The notes under the pieces: model-generated
Seen by the model: only the letters and a program-made list of their open reading frames with translations
Databases searched by the model: none
What the model was told of the DNA's origin: nothing
Made by a program: the position numbers and the translations under genes
Shown: positions 30,984 through 39,808 of the stretch, piece after piece
Layout of the letters: each line of letters opens with the position of its first letter
Numbering within the stretch: position 1 is the first letter of the stretch
DNA from: Candidatus Hydrogenedentota bacterium
GTDB lineage: Bacteria; Hydrogenedentota; Hydrogenedentia; Hydrogenedentales; SLHB01
Length of the DNA: 39,864 bases
Direction: 5' to 3'
NCBI GenBank assembly: GCA_019695095.1
Contig: JAIBAQ010000037.1
Span: 1 to 39,864 of the forward strand

Positions 30984-32354
30984 ATGCGTTTCTTTTCCTC
31001 TTTGGCAGTGCCGGAGGCACGTGCCCTTGTATTTGGTGTTTGTCCCAATCCTGTTCGCGTCACTCCACACATTACCGTGGGCAGCGGGGAGACGATCCCC
31101 GAGGTCAACTACATACTTCCTCACGGCAGCGAGGTAAGCGCGTCTACCATAGACGATGTCGTGACCTTGTATGCGCGAATGGCCGAAGGCGTGTTGGAGC
31201 GCGCCTACGATCTCGGCATTGCCAAGCTGATCATCGAAATCGAGCTCGTGTTTGAGTTGACCCTCAATCCATCGTGGGGCGCGCGTGTGATCCGCGTTAC
31301 CCGTGAAGCCATGGATCGGTACGAGGCCAAGGGCGTCCATTCGGCGCTTCGGACGACGGTTGCCGATATACGCGACCGAGTCAGGCCGCCACGTTTGCGC
31401 ACGAGCGACGAGACGCGACTTGTGTTTGAGTGTTTTGAGGCGTGCGCGGCAGACTCTGACATTCTGTCCATCGAATCAACCGGAGGTAAGGAAGTCTCCG
31501 ACGATGCTTTGCTGAATTGCGACATCGGCGGTGTGTTGTTCGCGATGGGTACGCTGGGCTCGAACGACATGGAGTTCTTGTGGACAAAGATCTGCAAGAT
31601 TGCCGATACGTACGGCAAGGTCGCGGGGGGCGATGCAGCCTGCGGTTTTGCGAATACGGCCATGCAGCTTGCTCGCAAACGCATGCTGCCGACTGTGTTT
31701 GCGGCGATGGTGCGCGCAGTCGGGGCGGCGCGATCGCTGGTCGCAATCGAATGTGGCGCGAAGGGACCCGACAAGGACTGCGCGTACGAAGGTCCGGTGC
31801 TGAAAGCCATCGCGGGGATTCCCATCGCGATGGAAGGCAAGTCCGCGGCGTGCGCGCATTCGAGTCCAGTCGGCAATGTGGCGATGGCTTGCTGCGACAC
31901 GTGGAGCAACGAGTCCGTGCCGTTTGTGCAGCTATTCGGTGGGTTCTCACCAGAGGTATCGCTTGAGCAGCTATGGTACGACTGCAAGTTGATGAACGAG
32001 GCCACGCGATCCGGCGACGCGGTGCGCGTACGCGATCTGCTCACGTTGTCGGACGTGCGGACGAGTGCCGAAGCGTTGGTGCTTGCACCAGAGTCGTGTA
32101 TGCGCATTGCGAAAGCGATCATTTCGACACCGGATCGTTTGCAGCGGGCGCATCGGGCAGCGAAAGAGGCGCTGGCGATTATTGACGAGGCGGCGGGCGA
32201 GGGGCGTTTGTCGATCCCCGAAGTCGAGCAAAATTGGATAGGGATGATTCGAGCGGGCATGGATGAATTTGAGTCGCTTGGCGACGGGGCGGCCGCGCAT
32301 TATGCCAAGCAGTACGCACACCTCTTCGTGCCTTCCGAATACGGTCTAACGTAA
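30984..32354 (+). CDS. mtaB: Methanol:corrinoid methyltransferase, MtaB type
   Basis: This 456-residue protein has a length close to Methanosarcina MtaB and is clearly homologous. Shared motifs are TIPEVNYILP, NPSWGARVIR, CFEACAADSDILSIESTGGK, NDMEFLW, GGDAACGFANTAMQ, GPDKDCAYEG, EGKSAACAHSSPVGN and CCDTWSNESV. The zinc ligands Glu164, Cys220 and Cys269 of the M. barkeri enzyme correspond here to E164, C220 and C266, all kept. It breaks the C-O bond of methanol and loads the methyl group onto the MtaC corrinoid. ATG 30984 follows GGAAGG by 7 bases; GTG 30981 is adjacent. Bacterial relatives occur in acetogens such as Sporomusa and Moorella. It is the last gene of the operon, 20 bases after the homocysteine-type gene. 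A related alcohol or ether substrate is not excluded. Confidence 0.92.
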   Translation: MRFFSSLAVPEARALVFGVCPNPVRVTPHITVGSGETIPEVNYILPHGSEVSASTIDDVVTLYARMAEGVLERAYDLGIAKLIIEIELVFELTLNPSWGARVIRVTREAMDRYEAKGVHSALRTTVADIRDRVRPPRLRTSDETRLVFECFEACAADSDILSIESTGGKEVSDDALLNCDIGGVLFAMGTLGSNDMEFLWTKICKIADTYGKVAGGDAACGFANTAMQLARKRMLPTVFAAMVRAVGAARSLVAIECGAKGPDKDCAYEGPVLKAIAGIPIAMEGKSAACAHSSPVGNVAMACCDTWSNESVPFVQLFGGFSPEVSLEQLWYDCKLMNEATRSGDAVRVRDLLTLSDVRTSAEALVLAPESCMRIAKAIISTPDRLQRAHRAAKEALAIIDEAAGEGRLSIPEVEQNWIGMIRAGMDEFESLGDGAAAHYAKQYAHLFVPSEYGLT

Positions 32355-32430
32355 AGCTGGGAGCAAACCAGGAATCACGGGGGTATGCGGTCCTCCGTGC
32401 ACCCCAGCGGAACCAGAGCATCGTATCGCC

Positions 32431-33189
32431 ATGCAAACATACAACCTTGGCACGTGGCTCTTTGCACCCATTGCGGTAGGAATCATCGTCAGCGCATCAG
32501 CCGTCGTGCTCCAGCGTCGCGGAGAAGAGGCGCAGCAGAAGATGCCGGCCTATTCCCGGCACCTCAGGCTCCTCTTCTGGTCGGTCGTCTTTTTCTATTT
32601 GTTGGCCATTCTGGGCGGGCTTTCGTATGGGTTCATGACGACCGATGCAGCGCAAGAAGCGGGTGCGGCAAACCTGGACTCAGGCCAGGTAATTGCCTTG
32701 GAGACCATTTTCGGCCCGTTCAGGAATGCTCTGTGCGAAGGCTCAGCTACGACTGTCGCATCCGTCGCTGGAATTGTCTTCCTCATCAATGTATTGGGAA
32801 TCCTCATATCTTACGTCCTGCCGGGGTTCTTCTTGGTGCCGGGTTTCCTTCTGCTCCTCTATGTGGGATGGACTCAAGGAAGGAGCCTCGCAGAGTGGGA
32901 TGCATCCACGTTGGGTTCCATGCTGGGTTTCAGTTGGATGCTTGCTCTCGAGTCTTTTTCGTATGTACTCGGTACGGTTGCCGGTATGAATTTCTCATTG
33001 GCCCTTTTGGTCCGGTCATGGACGGGCAGAGATACGCGCGGGGCCGCCCTGCGCGCCGCCGGTTGTACCGCTTTGAAACTCTTTGGGCTTATTCTCGCCA
33101 TTCTGTTCATTCAAGCCTTGAGTGAAACCCTCTACGTGCGGCAAGTCTTGCTGCACGGAGGCAGCGGAATTCCGTTGATGCCTTACTGA
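32431..33189 (+). CDS. Multi-pass membrane protein, unknown
   Basis: This 252-residue protein has about five to six membrane helices (about 6-27, 47-70, 105-130, 132-150, 163-190 and 215-240) with short loops. The helix with GFSWMLALESFSYVLGTVAG carries an acidic residue followed by small residues. This is weakly reminiscent of SpoIIM/DUF95-type membrane proteins, but I would not name it so. No transport ATPase or catalytic motif is visible. The start ATG at 32431 lacks a strong SD. It follows mtaB by 76 bases and may be transcribed with it. The 168-base gap after it carries a TAGAAT hexamer (33284-33289) without a good -35, so the beta-helix gene's promoter is not clear. Confidence 0.7.
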   Translation: MQTYNLGTWLFAPIAVGIIVSASAVVLQRRGEEAQQKMPAYSRHLRLLFWSVVFFYLLAILGGLSYGFMTTDAAQEAGAANLDSGQVIALETIFGPFRNALCEGSATTVASVAGIVFLINVLGILISYVLPGFFLVPGFLLLLYVGWTQGRSLAEWDASTLGSMLGFSWMLALESFSYVLGTVAGMNFSLALLVRSWTGRDTRGAALRAAGCTALKLFGLILAILFIQALSETLYVRQVLLHGGSGIPLMPY

Positions 33190-33357
33190 GTTCACGCATT
33201 TCCTGAAGGCTCTGCGGCGCAATCAGCCGTGCGATGCGAAGCGTTTCCGGCAGCAACTCCCATATAGCACAGGCAAGATCCGCTAGAATGCAGACTGCTA
33301 CTGCCTAGGCAAACTCAGGTCGTGTCGATCCTGTGTTCCTGAAAGGAGACTCGCGTC

Positions 33358-35301
33358 GTGTTAAGAATTGTTGCTCGATACTGTTGGGTACCGGTCGCGT
33401 GCATCGGTTTTGCCGTGATATTGCACGCCACAGGATGCGCAAGTGCCCCGCATGGGAAGAATCTCAAGGAGGGTTCACACTCGTTGTTCGTTGCCCCTGG
33501 GGGCAACGACGCGATCAGCGGTGAACGACGCGCCCCATTTGCCACGCTTCACGCCGCACTCGACTCCACACGCAAACTAGGCACGGAAAGGCCGCGCCGC
33601 ATCATGCTGCTTCCCGGTGAGTACTTCCTGGACGCGCCTCTAACGCTGAACGCCGCGGATAGCGGGCTCACCATCGAGGCTTCCAAGCGCGGCGACGTGA
33701 CGCTGTACGGTGGAAAGCCAATCGCAGGATGGGAACGCGACGGCGATCGCTTCTGGAGCGCAAAGGTATCCGATGCGCAGCGCGACGCCCGAATGCTTGT
33801 CGTGAATGGCCGCTTCTGCAAACGCGCGCGCCTGCCTGAGTCCGGATACTTCGAGCATCTTACGGTCTTTGACGTGCCGTGGATGAGTACAACCGGCGGC
33901 GGATGGAAACGCAAACCCACCCACGAAGAACTGACCACGCTCACATACAACCCCGCTGATTTGGGGGAGTGGCTGGACGTACGAAGCGCTGAGTTGACGG
34001 TCTACCACATGTGGGACGAATCGGTAGTCGGTGTTGCGGCCAATGACGCGCAAGCTCATACGCTGACCTTCAGCAATGAAGCCGGGCATCCTGCCGGGGC
34101 ATTCGGGGTGAAAAAGTATGTTGTCTGGAATGTGCGAGAGGGCATGACCCAACCGGGTCAATGGTACCTTGACCGTGCCGCGGGAAGAGTCGTGTATTGG
34201 CCGCTTCCTGGCGAGGATATGGAAAGCGCGGCGGCGATTCTGCCGACGATGGAATCCATTGTCGTTCTTGACTCCAAGAATGGTCCGGTGAAGAACGTGA
34301 CCTTGCGCGGGTTAAGACTCTCCGTGACCAATACACCACTCAAAGCGGGAGGATTCGGGGCATCCGCTTTTGCGGGCGCAATTCAGGTTGGCAAGTCAGA
34401 GAACTGCCGCATCGAAGATGTGGGCATAGCGAACGTGAACGGCCAGGGAATCCAGACGTGGGGGAGTGATGGGCTTCTCATTGCGCGGTGTCACGTGCAC
34501 GATACGGGTGCGGGAGGCATTCGCGCAGGCGGAGGTGTCGAAGTAAGCGACTGCCATATTCATCACGTGGGACGTACCTATCCCAGCGGGATTGCGCTTT
34601 CCGGCAACGAGGCGGAAGGGAAGAGCGTGCGTTTCCTGCACAACCTGATTCACGATACGACGTACAGTGGGATCGTGTGCGGCGGTGACAATCACGTGAT
34701 CGAAGGGAACCACATCCATCACGTGATGCAGGAACTACATGACGGGGCGGGCATCTACGTTGGTTTTGGCAAGGGCATGCGTTTGGCGGGCAATTGGATT
34801 CACGACATCGAATCTGAAGGTGGTTATGGCGCGTCCGCGTATTACCTGGACGAACAGGCCGAGAACTGCGTCGTAGAGGGCAATCTTTCGACGGATTGCG
34901 CGTGGCCGTCGCACAATCACATGGCGAAGAACAACACGATTCGCAACAATGTGTTCATCTGTAGCGGTGACGCGAAGTTAACATTTCCTCGTTCTTCGGG
35001 ATTTACTTTTGAGCGCAATGTCGTTGTTGTGAAAGGGCGACTCACCGTAACGAATCCCAACGCGATAGTATCGATGCCGAACAACGTTTTCTATAGTGAA
35101 AAAGGAAAGGTGGAGGGGATAGCGCTTGACCAGTACAAAGCGACGGATGCCACCGATTTGACGTTACGTGACGGGTCGGTGTGCGCGGACCCGAAGCTGG
35201 CCTCGTGCAAGAAAGGTCGGCCAGTGTTTTCAGATGCGCACTTGTTGCGTGCTCTGGGTATCAAGCCGGTTGATGTGCGCGATGTGGGACCGAGGCGCTG
35301 A
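33358..35301 (+). CDS. Secreted right-handed beta-helix lipoprotein
   Basis: This 647-residue protein starts at GTG 33358, preceded by GAAAGGAG. The N-terminus has a lipoprotein signal with lipobox ATGC (residue about 27). A DUF1565-like opening follows (LFVAPGGNDAISGERRAPFA, TLHAALDSTRKL), then IMLLPGEYFLDAPLTLN, a pattern of pectate-lyase-type helices. The central part (about 320-560) shows beta-helix coils such as IEDVGIANVNGQGIQTWGSD, ARCHVHDTGAGGIRAGGG and NHVIEGNHIHHVMQ. Such proteins usually bind or cleave acidic or sulfated polysaccharides or act as glycosidases. No decisive catalytic triad is recognised. The many His and Asp in the coils could be metal sites. It lies before a secreted FAD oxidoreductase, 90 bases apart. 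Confidence 0.8.
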   Translation: MLRIVARYCWVPVACIGFAVILHATGCASAPHGKNLKEGSHSLFVAPGGNDAISGERRAPFATLHAALDSTRKLGTERPRRIMLLPGEYFLDAPLTLNAADSGLTIEASKRGDVTLYGGKPIAGWERDGDRFWSAKVSDAQRDARMLVVNGRFCKRARLPESGYFEHLTVFDVPWMSTTGGGWKRKPTHEELTTLTYNPADLGEWLDVRSAELTVYHMWDESVVGVAANDAQAHTLTFSNEAGHPAGAFGVKKYVVWNVREGMTQPGQWYLDRAAGRVVYWPLPGEDMESAAAILPTMESIVVLDSKNGPVKNVTLRGLRLSVTNTPLKAGGFGASAFAGAIQVGKSENCRIEDVGIANVNGQGIQTWGSDGLLIARCHVHDTGAGGIRAGGGVEVSDCHIHHVGRTYPSGIALSGNEAEGKSVRFLHNLIHDTTYSGIVCGGDNHVIEGNHIHHVMQELHDGAGIYVGFGKGMRLAGNWIHDIESEGGYGASAYYLDEQAENCVVEGNLSTDCAWPSHNHMAKNNTIRNNVFICSGDAKLTFPRSSGFTFERNVVVVKGRLTVTNPNAIVSMPNNVFYSEKGKVEGIALDQYKATDATDLTLRDGSVCADPKLASCKKGRPVFSDAHLLRALGIKPVDVRDVGPRR

Positions 35302-35406
35302 ACCGGGCTGTAGTCGAGGTATGCGTCAGTCTTAGTTTGCGCCAAACGCGGTAGATGAGCCCCGGTGCCACTGATAAGCAATCTGTGAGTTTTGGAGGAG
35401 TCGGTC

Positions 35407-37335
35407 GTGCGTAATTCACTGTCAGTGCTTGTGCTCATTACCACTGTCGCATTTGTGAATGGACAGGCAGCCGCGATTGAATCGCGCTCGTGCGACGTAA
35501 TCGTAGTCGGGGCGACTCCAGGTGGAATTGGAGCGGCGGTAGCGGCGGCGCGACTGGGGCACAGCGTTGCGCTTTTCGAGTACTACGGGCATGTGGGGGG
35601 TATGTCGGCGAGCGGACTCGGGAAGTCGGACGTCGAAACGGCGGGGGCCATTGGCGGTCTTTGGGATGAATTCGTGGGCCGCGTGCTCGCGTATTATACG
35701 AAGACCTATGGCGCGGATTCAGAGCAGGTGAAGGCATGCCGTGGCGGCTATTTTTATGAGCCTTCTGTTGCGGAGCGAATCTTCAACGAGATGCTGGCCG
35801 AGCAACCCAAGATACACGTATTCCTGCGGCATCGGTTGGATAGCGCGGCACGAAGCGGGAAGCGCGTGAAATCAGTGCGTGTGACCAATCGCGAAACTGG
35901 GGAACAAGTCGAGTTCTCAGGAAAGGTTTTCATCGACGCGACGTACGAAGGCGATCTGGCGGCGTTTGCGGGAGCCGAGTATCGTCTAGGGCGCGAAAGC
36001 CGCGACGAATTCGACGAGGCGCACGCAGGTGTGATTTACATGGATCACACGACTCGCGCCCTGCTTCCCGGAACTACGGGTCTTGGCGACGACCGTCTGG
36101 TCGCGTACACCTACCGGCTGTGTTTTAGCTCCGATCCAGCTAACCGGGTCTATCCGGAAGTGCCGCCCGATTACGACCGCAAACGTTACTTGAATTATCT
36201 GCTCGACCTGAGGCTGGGCCGCATCAAATCGGCACTGCTTGCGTTGTCCATCGCTCCAATTCCGAATCAGAAGTATGACGTGAACATGAAGCCTTGGCCA
36301 TTGGGCTTCCCGTTTGCGGAGGAAAACACGGGATATCCGGAGGCATCGTGGGCGGAACGCGAAGCGATTATGCAGCGCATTCGCAATATCACCCTTGGAC
36401 TCGTGTACTTTTTGCAGAACGACCCTGAAGTTCCCGAAGCTGACCGTGAGGCGGCGCGTCAGTATGGGTTCGCAAAAGACGAGTTTACGGATAACGGTAG
36501 TTTCCCGTTTCAGTTCTATGTGCGCGAGGCACGGCGCGTTGTGGGTGAATATACGATCAGTGAGCGCGACCTGACCTATGCACCCGAGTCCTTTCGCGCG
36601 CCGGTCCATGCCGATAGCATTTGCGCGGGTGAGTTTCCCATCGATTCGTTTCCCACGCGCAAGTACGAGAGTGGTCACGAAGACGCGCTTGAAGGATACA
36701 TCCTCATGCTGAATCGGTACACGCGTCCCTATCAGATTCCCTATCGCGCGATAGTCCCGAAGAAGGTCGATGGCCTATTGGCGCCCGTTCCCGCATCCGC
36801 GACGCACATTGCTTTTTCGTCGGTTCGACTTGAGCCGACTTGGATGTGCATGGGGCAGGCGGCGGGAGTAGCCGCGCATCTCGCAATCAAACAGCGCGTG
36901 CAGCCGCGCCACATTCCCGTGCAGGAACTTCAGGATATCCTGTTGTCGCAAGGCCAGGTGATTACATATTTCGACGACTTACCGAAAGACCACCCTGACT
37001 TTGCCGCGTTTCAACGTCTGGGAACGAGGGGGTTCTTCGATAGTTATCAGGCGAACCCAGAGGGTTCATTTCGCTATAGCGACGCCGACGTATGGGCGCG
37101 GCGTGTGCTTAAACTTGCAGGTGGCGATCCTTCAATCATGCTTCCTGAAGAACCCGGCGAATGCCTCTCGAATCCCGATCTCATGAGAATGATGCGAGTC
37201 ATTTGCGATGAATTGCGAATCGGTGACGACGAAGTAGATGCGCTTTTGAACCTCATACCCGACTCGCAGGGTACGGCCACACGGAGAGTCGCTTGCGTGG
37301 TTTTCGATGGAGTACTTCGCGCGAAGAAGAACTGA
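35407..37335 (+). CDS. Secreted FAD-dependent oxidoreductase
   Basis: I chose GTG 35407, since GGAGGAG ends 6 bases before it; it gives 642 residues. A signal peptide (about 1-22) is followed by CDVIVVGATPGGIGAAVAAA, an FAD dinucleotide-binding GxxxGG variant. Then come LFEYYGHVGGMSASGLG, typical of the FAD_oxidored (PF12831) family, and VFIDATYEGDLAAFAGAEYR. A late motif, HIAFSSVRLEPTWMCMGQAA, closes the FAD site. The family includes putative sugar or xanthan-related dehydrogenases in polysaccharide-degrading PVC-type bacteria; no substrate is established here. As it is exported, FAD must be inserted before or after transport. It likely works with the beta-helix lipoprotein encoded 105 bases upstream, though this is context inference. 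Confidence 0.84.
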   Translation: MRNSLSVLVLITTVAFVNGQAAAIESRSCDVIVVGATPGGIGAAVAAARLGHSVALFEYYGHVGGMSASGLGKSDVETAGAIGGLWDEFVGRVLAYYTKTYGADSEQVKACRGGYFYEPSVAERIFNEMLAEQPKIHVFLRHRLDSAARSGKRVKSVRVTNRETGEQVEFSGKVFIDATYEGDLAAFAGAEYRLGRESRDEFDEAHAGVIYMDHTTRALLPGTTGLGDDRLVAYTYRLCFSSDPANRVYPEVPPDYDRKRYLNYLLDLRLGRIKSALLALSIAPIPNQKYDVNMKPWPLGFPFAEENTGYPEASWAEREAIMQRIRNITLGLVYFLQNDPEVPEADREAARQYGFAKDEFTDNGSFPFQFYVREARRVVGEYTISERDLTYAPESFRAPVHADSICAGEFPIDSFPTRKYESGHEDALEGYILMLNRYTRPYQIPYRAIVPKKVDGLLAPVPASATHIAFSSVRLEPTWMCMGQAAGVAAHLAIKQRVQPRHIPVQELQDILLSQGQVITYFDDLPKDHPDFAAFQRLGTRGFFDSYQANPEGSFRYSDADVWARRVLKLAGGDPSIMLPEEPGECLSNPDLMRMMRVICDELRIGDDEVDALLNLIPDSQGTATRRVACVVFDGVLRAKKN

Positions 37336-37444
37336 TTCGGATTTGCGCGTAACCGCTCGCCTTTGAGAAGCTTGGTTCGATTGACTCGCCAGAATCGCGA
37401 ATAGTACCTTGAAGTCAGGTGTGGTTGGCTAAAAAGGAGGACGC

Positions 37445-38374
37445 ATGTCGGAAAACACGCCGGTAGTCTCGGTGGTGGTTCCCATATTTAATGAGGAACC
37501 GAATATTCGTCCTCTTATCGAGCGTCTCACGGCAGCTTTAGAATCGAGTGGGCGAAGCTACGAGATTCTTGCCGTCGACGATGGCAGTTCGGATCGTAGT
37601 GTTGAGATTCTCAGGGAATTTCGCGCCCGCGATTCACGGCTGCGCATTATCCGGTTGAGCCGGAACTTTGGTCAGAGCCCGGCCTTGTTTGCGGGCTTTG
37701 CCAATGTCCGAGGCCAGATTGTGGCTACAATCGACGCCGATCTGCAGAATCCTCCTGAAGAGTTGCCGAAACTGATCGCCAAGATTGAAGAGGGCTATGA
37801 CTTTGTTATCGGGTGGCGTCAACGGAGGCAGGATTCAGTCCTGCGCAAATTGCCGTCGCTGCTTCTGAATGCGTTGGTGCGTCGCCTGACGAAAGCCGGG
37901 TTCCGAGACATCGGGTGTTCATTGAAGGTGTTTCGACGTGAAGTAACTGACCGTTTGGCCCAATTCAATCACCGTTCCCGCTACCTGCCGGCTGAAGTAG
38001 CCTGGCTTGGCGTACGGACGTGCGAGGTTGAAGTGGCGCATAGCGAGCGCGCGGCAGGCACAAGCAAGTATGGCGTACTTCGGCTCTTCCGTACCGCGTT
38101 CGACCTTGTTACGAGCATTACGTCCGCGCCACTGCAGTTCATAGGGTTGGTGGGCTGGTTGTTTGCCATAGGCGGATTTGCGCTGGGGGCCCGGGTGGTC
38201 TACATCCGTATCGTGGACGGTGACATTAACCAAATGGGATCGGTGATAGCCGTGTTGCTGTTCCTGCAAGGCGTCCACCTGATAAGTATGGGCCTGATTT
38301 GCGAGTACATCAGCCGAATCTATATTGAAGTCCAGAACCGCCCTTATTACATCATCAAGGATATCATCGAGTGA
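37445..38374 (+). CDS. GT2 glycosyltransferase, polyprenyl-phosphate type
   Basis: This 309-residue protein has a GT-A catalytic domain (about 1-225) and two C-terminal membrane helices (about 232-256 and 268-295), as in the GtrB/ArnC/DPM1-like branch. Motifs are VSVVVPIFNEEPNIRPLIER, VDDGSSDRS, DADLQNPPEELP (DxD-like) and DIGCSLKVFRREV. It would transfer a nucleotide sugar to undecaprenyl phosphate on the inner face of the membrane for lipid A, O-antigen or glycoprotein decoration. The ATG at 37445 follows a perfect AAAAGGAGGA site. TTGACT (37381) and TACCTT (37405) could be a promoter with 18-bp spacing, not strong. The next gene begins 34 bases after it, so they probably form a pair. Confidence 0.9.
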   Translation: MSENTPVVSVVVPIFNEEPNIRPLIERLTAALESSGRSYEILAVDDGSSDRSVEILREFRARDSRLRIIRLSRNFGQSPALFAGFANVRGQIVATIDADLQNPPEELPKLIAKIEEGYDFVIGWRQRRQDSVLRKLPSLLLNALVRRLTKAGFRDIGCSLKVFRREVTDRLAQFNHRSRYLPAEVAWLGVRTCEVEVAHSERAAGTSKYGVLRLFRTAFDLVTSITSAPLQFIGLVGWLFAIGGFALGARVVYIRIVDGDINQMGSVIAVLLFLQGVHLISMGLICEYISRIYIEVQNRPYYIIKDIIE

Positions 38375-38408
38375 CGTTATTTACTTCGTCCGTTCGGGTG
38401 GTTCAGTC

Positions 38409-39692
38409 ATGAACGTGTTTGTCTTTCCTACCCGCAACGAACCCGGTCTGGAAGCGGTACAGGCCCTCTCGAAGAGCAACAAGATCACCTTGTTCGGCGG
38501 CAGCAGTTACGAGAAGGTTCACGATCCGGCGCGCCACCTGCTCACGAACTATGTGTTATGCCCCGGGTATGACGAGCCGGACTTCGTGCCGCGCTTCCAG
38601 TCTATCCTCCGTGAGCATGCCATCGATATCGTACTTCCTGCGTGGGACCGGCTCGTTGCCGTCTTTTCCCAGTGGACGATGGAAGGTGTAACGTTTGTGA
38701 CGCCGCGTGCCGAGATTGCCACGATGCTGCTGTCCAAGCGTAAAACCTATGAGCGGCTCAAGGGTAGTGTGCCGGTTCCACGCGTCTATAAGCCAGAGGA
38801 TGCCTCCTTGCCAGTCTTTGCCAAGCCTGACGTGGCGAGCGGCTCCGTCGGCGGGATGCACGTGACGACGGAATCGCAACTGGCGGCAGCGGTGGAGAAG
38901 GGTTTGCTTCTAAGCGAATACTTGCCGGGGGATGAATTCACGGTGGATTGTATCAGTGACCGCCAAGGAGTGCTGTTATTTGCGAACCAGCGCGCGCGCA
39001 GCCGGATTGGTCAGGGCATTTCTTTGGGGACGTGCAGTGTGCATGACCCGCGCGTTGCCATGCATGTGGAGGCAATAGCGGCAACATTGCGGATTGAAGG
39101 TCCATGGTTCGCCCAGTTCAAATGCAACGAAGCTGGCGAGCCTGTTCTAATGGAGATCAACCCGAGGCTCGGAGGAAGCAGCGCCCAAACGCGACTGAGC
39201 GGAGTCAATATTCCCTTGATATCCGTCTTTCTGTTTGCCGGGTATCCGGTGCGGATCCCGCGATTGCGTTCGGACGTATTGTTGAATCGGAGTATGCGAA
39301 ATTACACCGATGCGGAGGCTTTTGACTGGGTGATTTGGGACTGGGACGATACACTTATTCGAAGAGACGGGCGTCCCGATCCGGATGCGATGGGGTGTCT
39401 ATACGATCTGAGGAACCGGGGCATCCGACAGGCCCTGTTTACGCGTAATCCAGAAGCAGAGTCCCTTATGAATGTCCACATGGTTCCGCGGATGTTCGAG
39501 GAAATCCGCGTCACCGACGACAAAGTGGGGGCATTGAAGGAATTCATGGCGCGCCGAAGCATTGACGCATCGCGTTTGGTCATGGTGAATGATTCCTTTC
39601 AGGAATTATTTGAGATTCAGGATAGCCTTCCACAGGTGCGGACGGTGACACCGGATGCGCTGGAAACGCTGGGGAGGGCGCCGCTGACGTGA
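38409..39692 (+). CDS. ATP-grasp / HAD fusion protein
   Basis: I chose ATG 38409 (427 residues); the open frame extends upstream but overlaps the GT2 gene. The first part (about 1-300) is a carbamoyl-phosphate-synthase-like ATP-grasp: FAKPDVASGSVGGM (ATP lysine region), LLLSEYLPGDEFTVDCISDR and LMEINPRLGGSSAQTRLSG (Mg-binding E and N). The second part (about 305-427) is a small HAD domain with WDWDDTLI (D311-W-D313-D314-T315) and later TRNPEA and LVMVNDSFQE. ATP-grasp enzymes ligate a carboxylate to an amine or thiol, while HAD domains are usually phosphatases. The fusion could activate a substrate and remove a phosphate, but the substrates are unknown. It follows the GT2 gene, so cell-envelope or glycan modification is a guess. 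Confidence 0.85.
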   Translation: MNVFVFPTRNEPGLEAVQALSKSNKITLFGGSSYEKVHDPARHLLTNYVLCPGYDEPDFVPRFQSILREHAIDIVLPAWDRLVAVFSQWTMEGVTFVTPRAEIATMLLSKRKTYERLKGSVPVPRVYKPEDASLPVFAKPDVASGSVGGMHVTTESQLAAAVEKGLLLSEYLPGDEFTVDCISDRQGVLLFANQRARSRIGQGISLGTCSVHDPRVAMHVEAIAATLRIEGPWFAQFKCNEAGEPVLMEINPRLGGSSAQTRLSGVNIPLISVFLFAGYPVRIPRLRSDVLLNRSMRNYTDAEAFDWVIWDWDDTLIRRDGRPDPDAMGCLYDLRNRGIRQALFTRNPEAESLMNVHMVPRMFEEIRVTDDKVGALKEFMARRSIDASRLVMVNDSFQELFEIQDSLPQVRTVTPDALETLGRAPLT

Positions 39693-39723
39693 CGAATCAT
39701 AAGACCGGACACCGTAATTCGTC

Positions 39724-39752
39724 TTGACTGGCCTCACGCAGACTCTTAGAAT
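39724..39752 (+). promoter_or_regulatory. Sigma70-type promoter of a gene beyond the window
   Basis: TTGACT (39724-39729) and TAGAAT (39747-39752) are separated by 17 bp. The start lies near 39759. GGAGG at 39852-39856 near the window end is probably the ribosome binding site of the unseen gene. Confidence 0.65.
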
Positions 39753-39768
39753 GAGGTTCGATAGTGAG

Positions 39769-39808
39769 GTATCGAGAGTGCGGAGCTCCGCCGCGCTGGA
39801 CTCGATAC
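39769..39808 (+). other. Structured 5' leader
   Basis: GTATCGAG (39769-39776) pairs perfectly with CTCGATAC (39801-39808), and CGGAGCTCCG (39781-39790) forms a self-complementary inner part. It lies between the promoter at 39724 and the putative ribosome binding site, suggesting a leader with regulatory or stabilising structure. Confidence 0.45.

Noticed and set aside
31205-32260. 351-codon minus-strand frame opposite mtaB
   Set aside because: Serine- and arginine-rich low-complexity translation with no family signature; a shadow of the clearly homologous MtaB frame.
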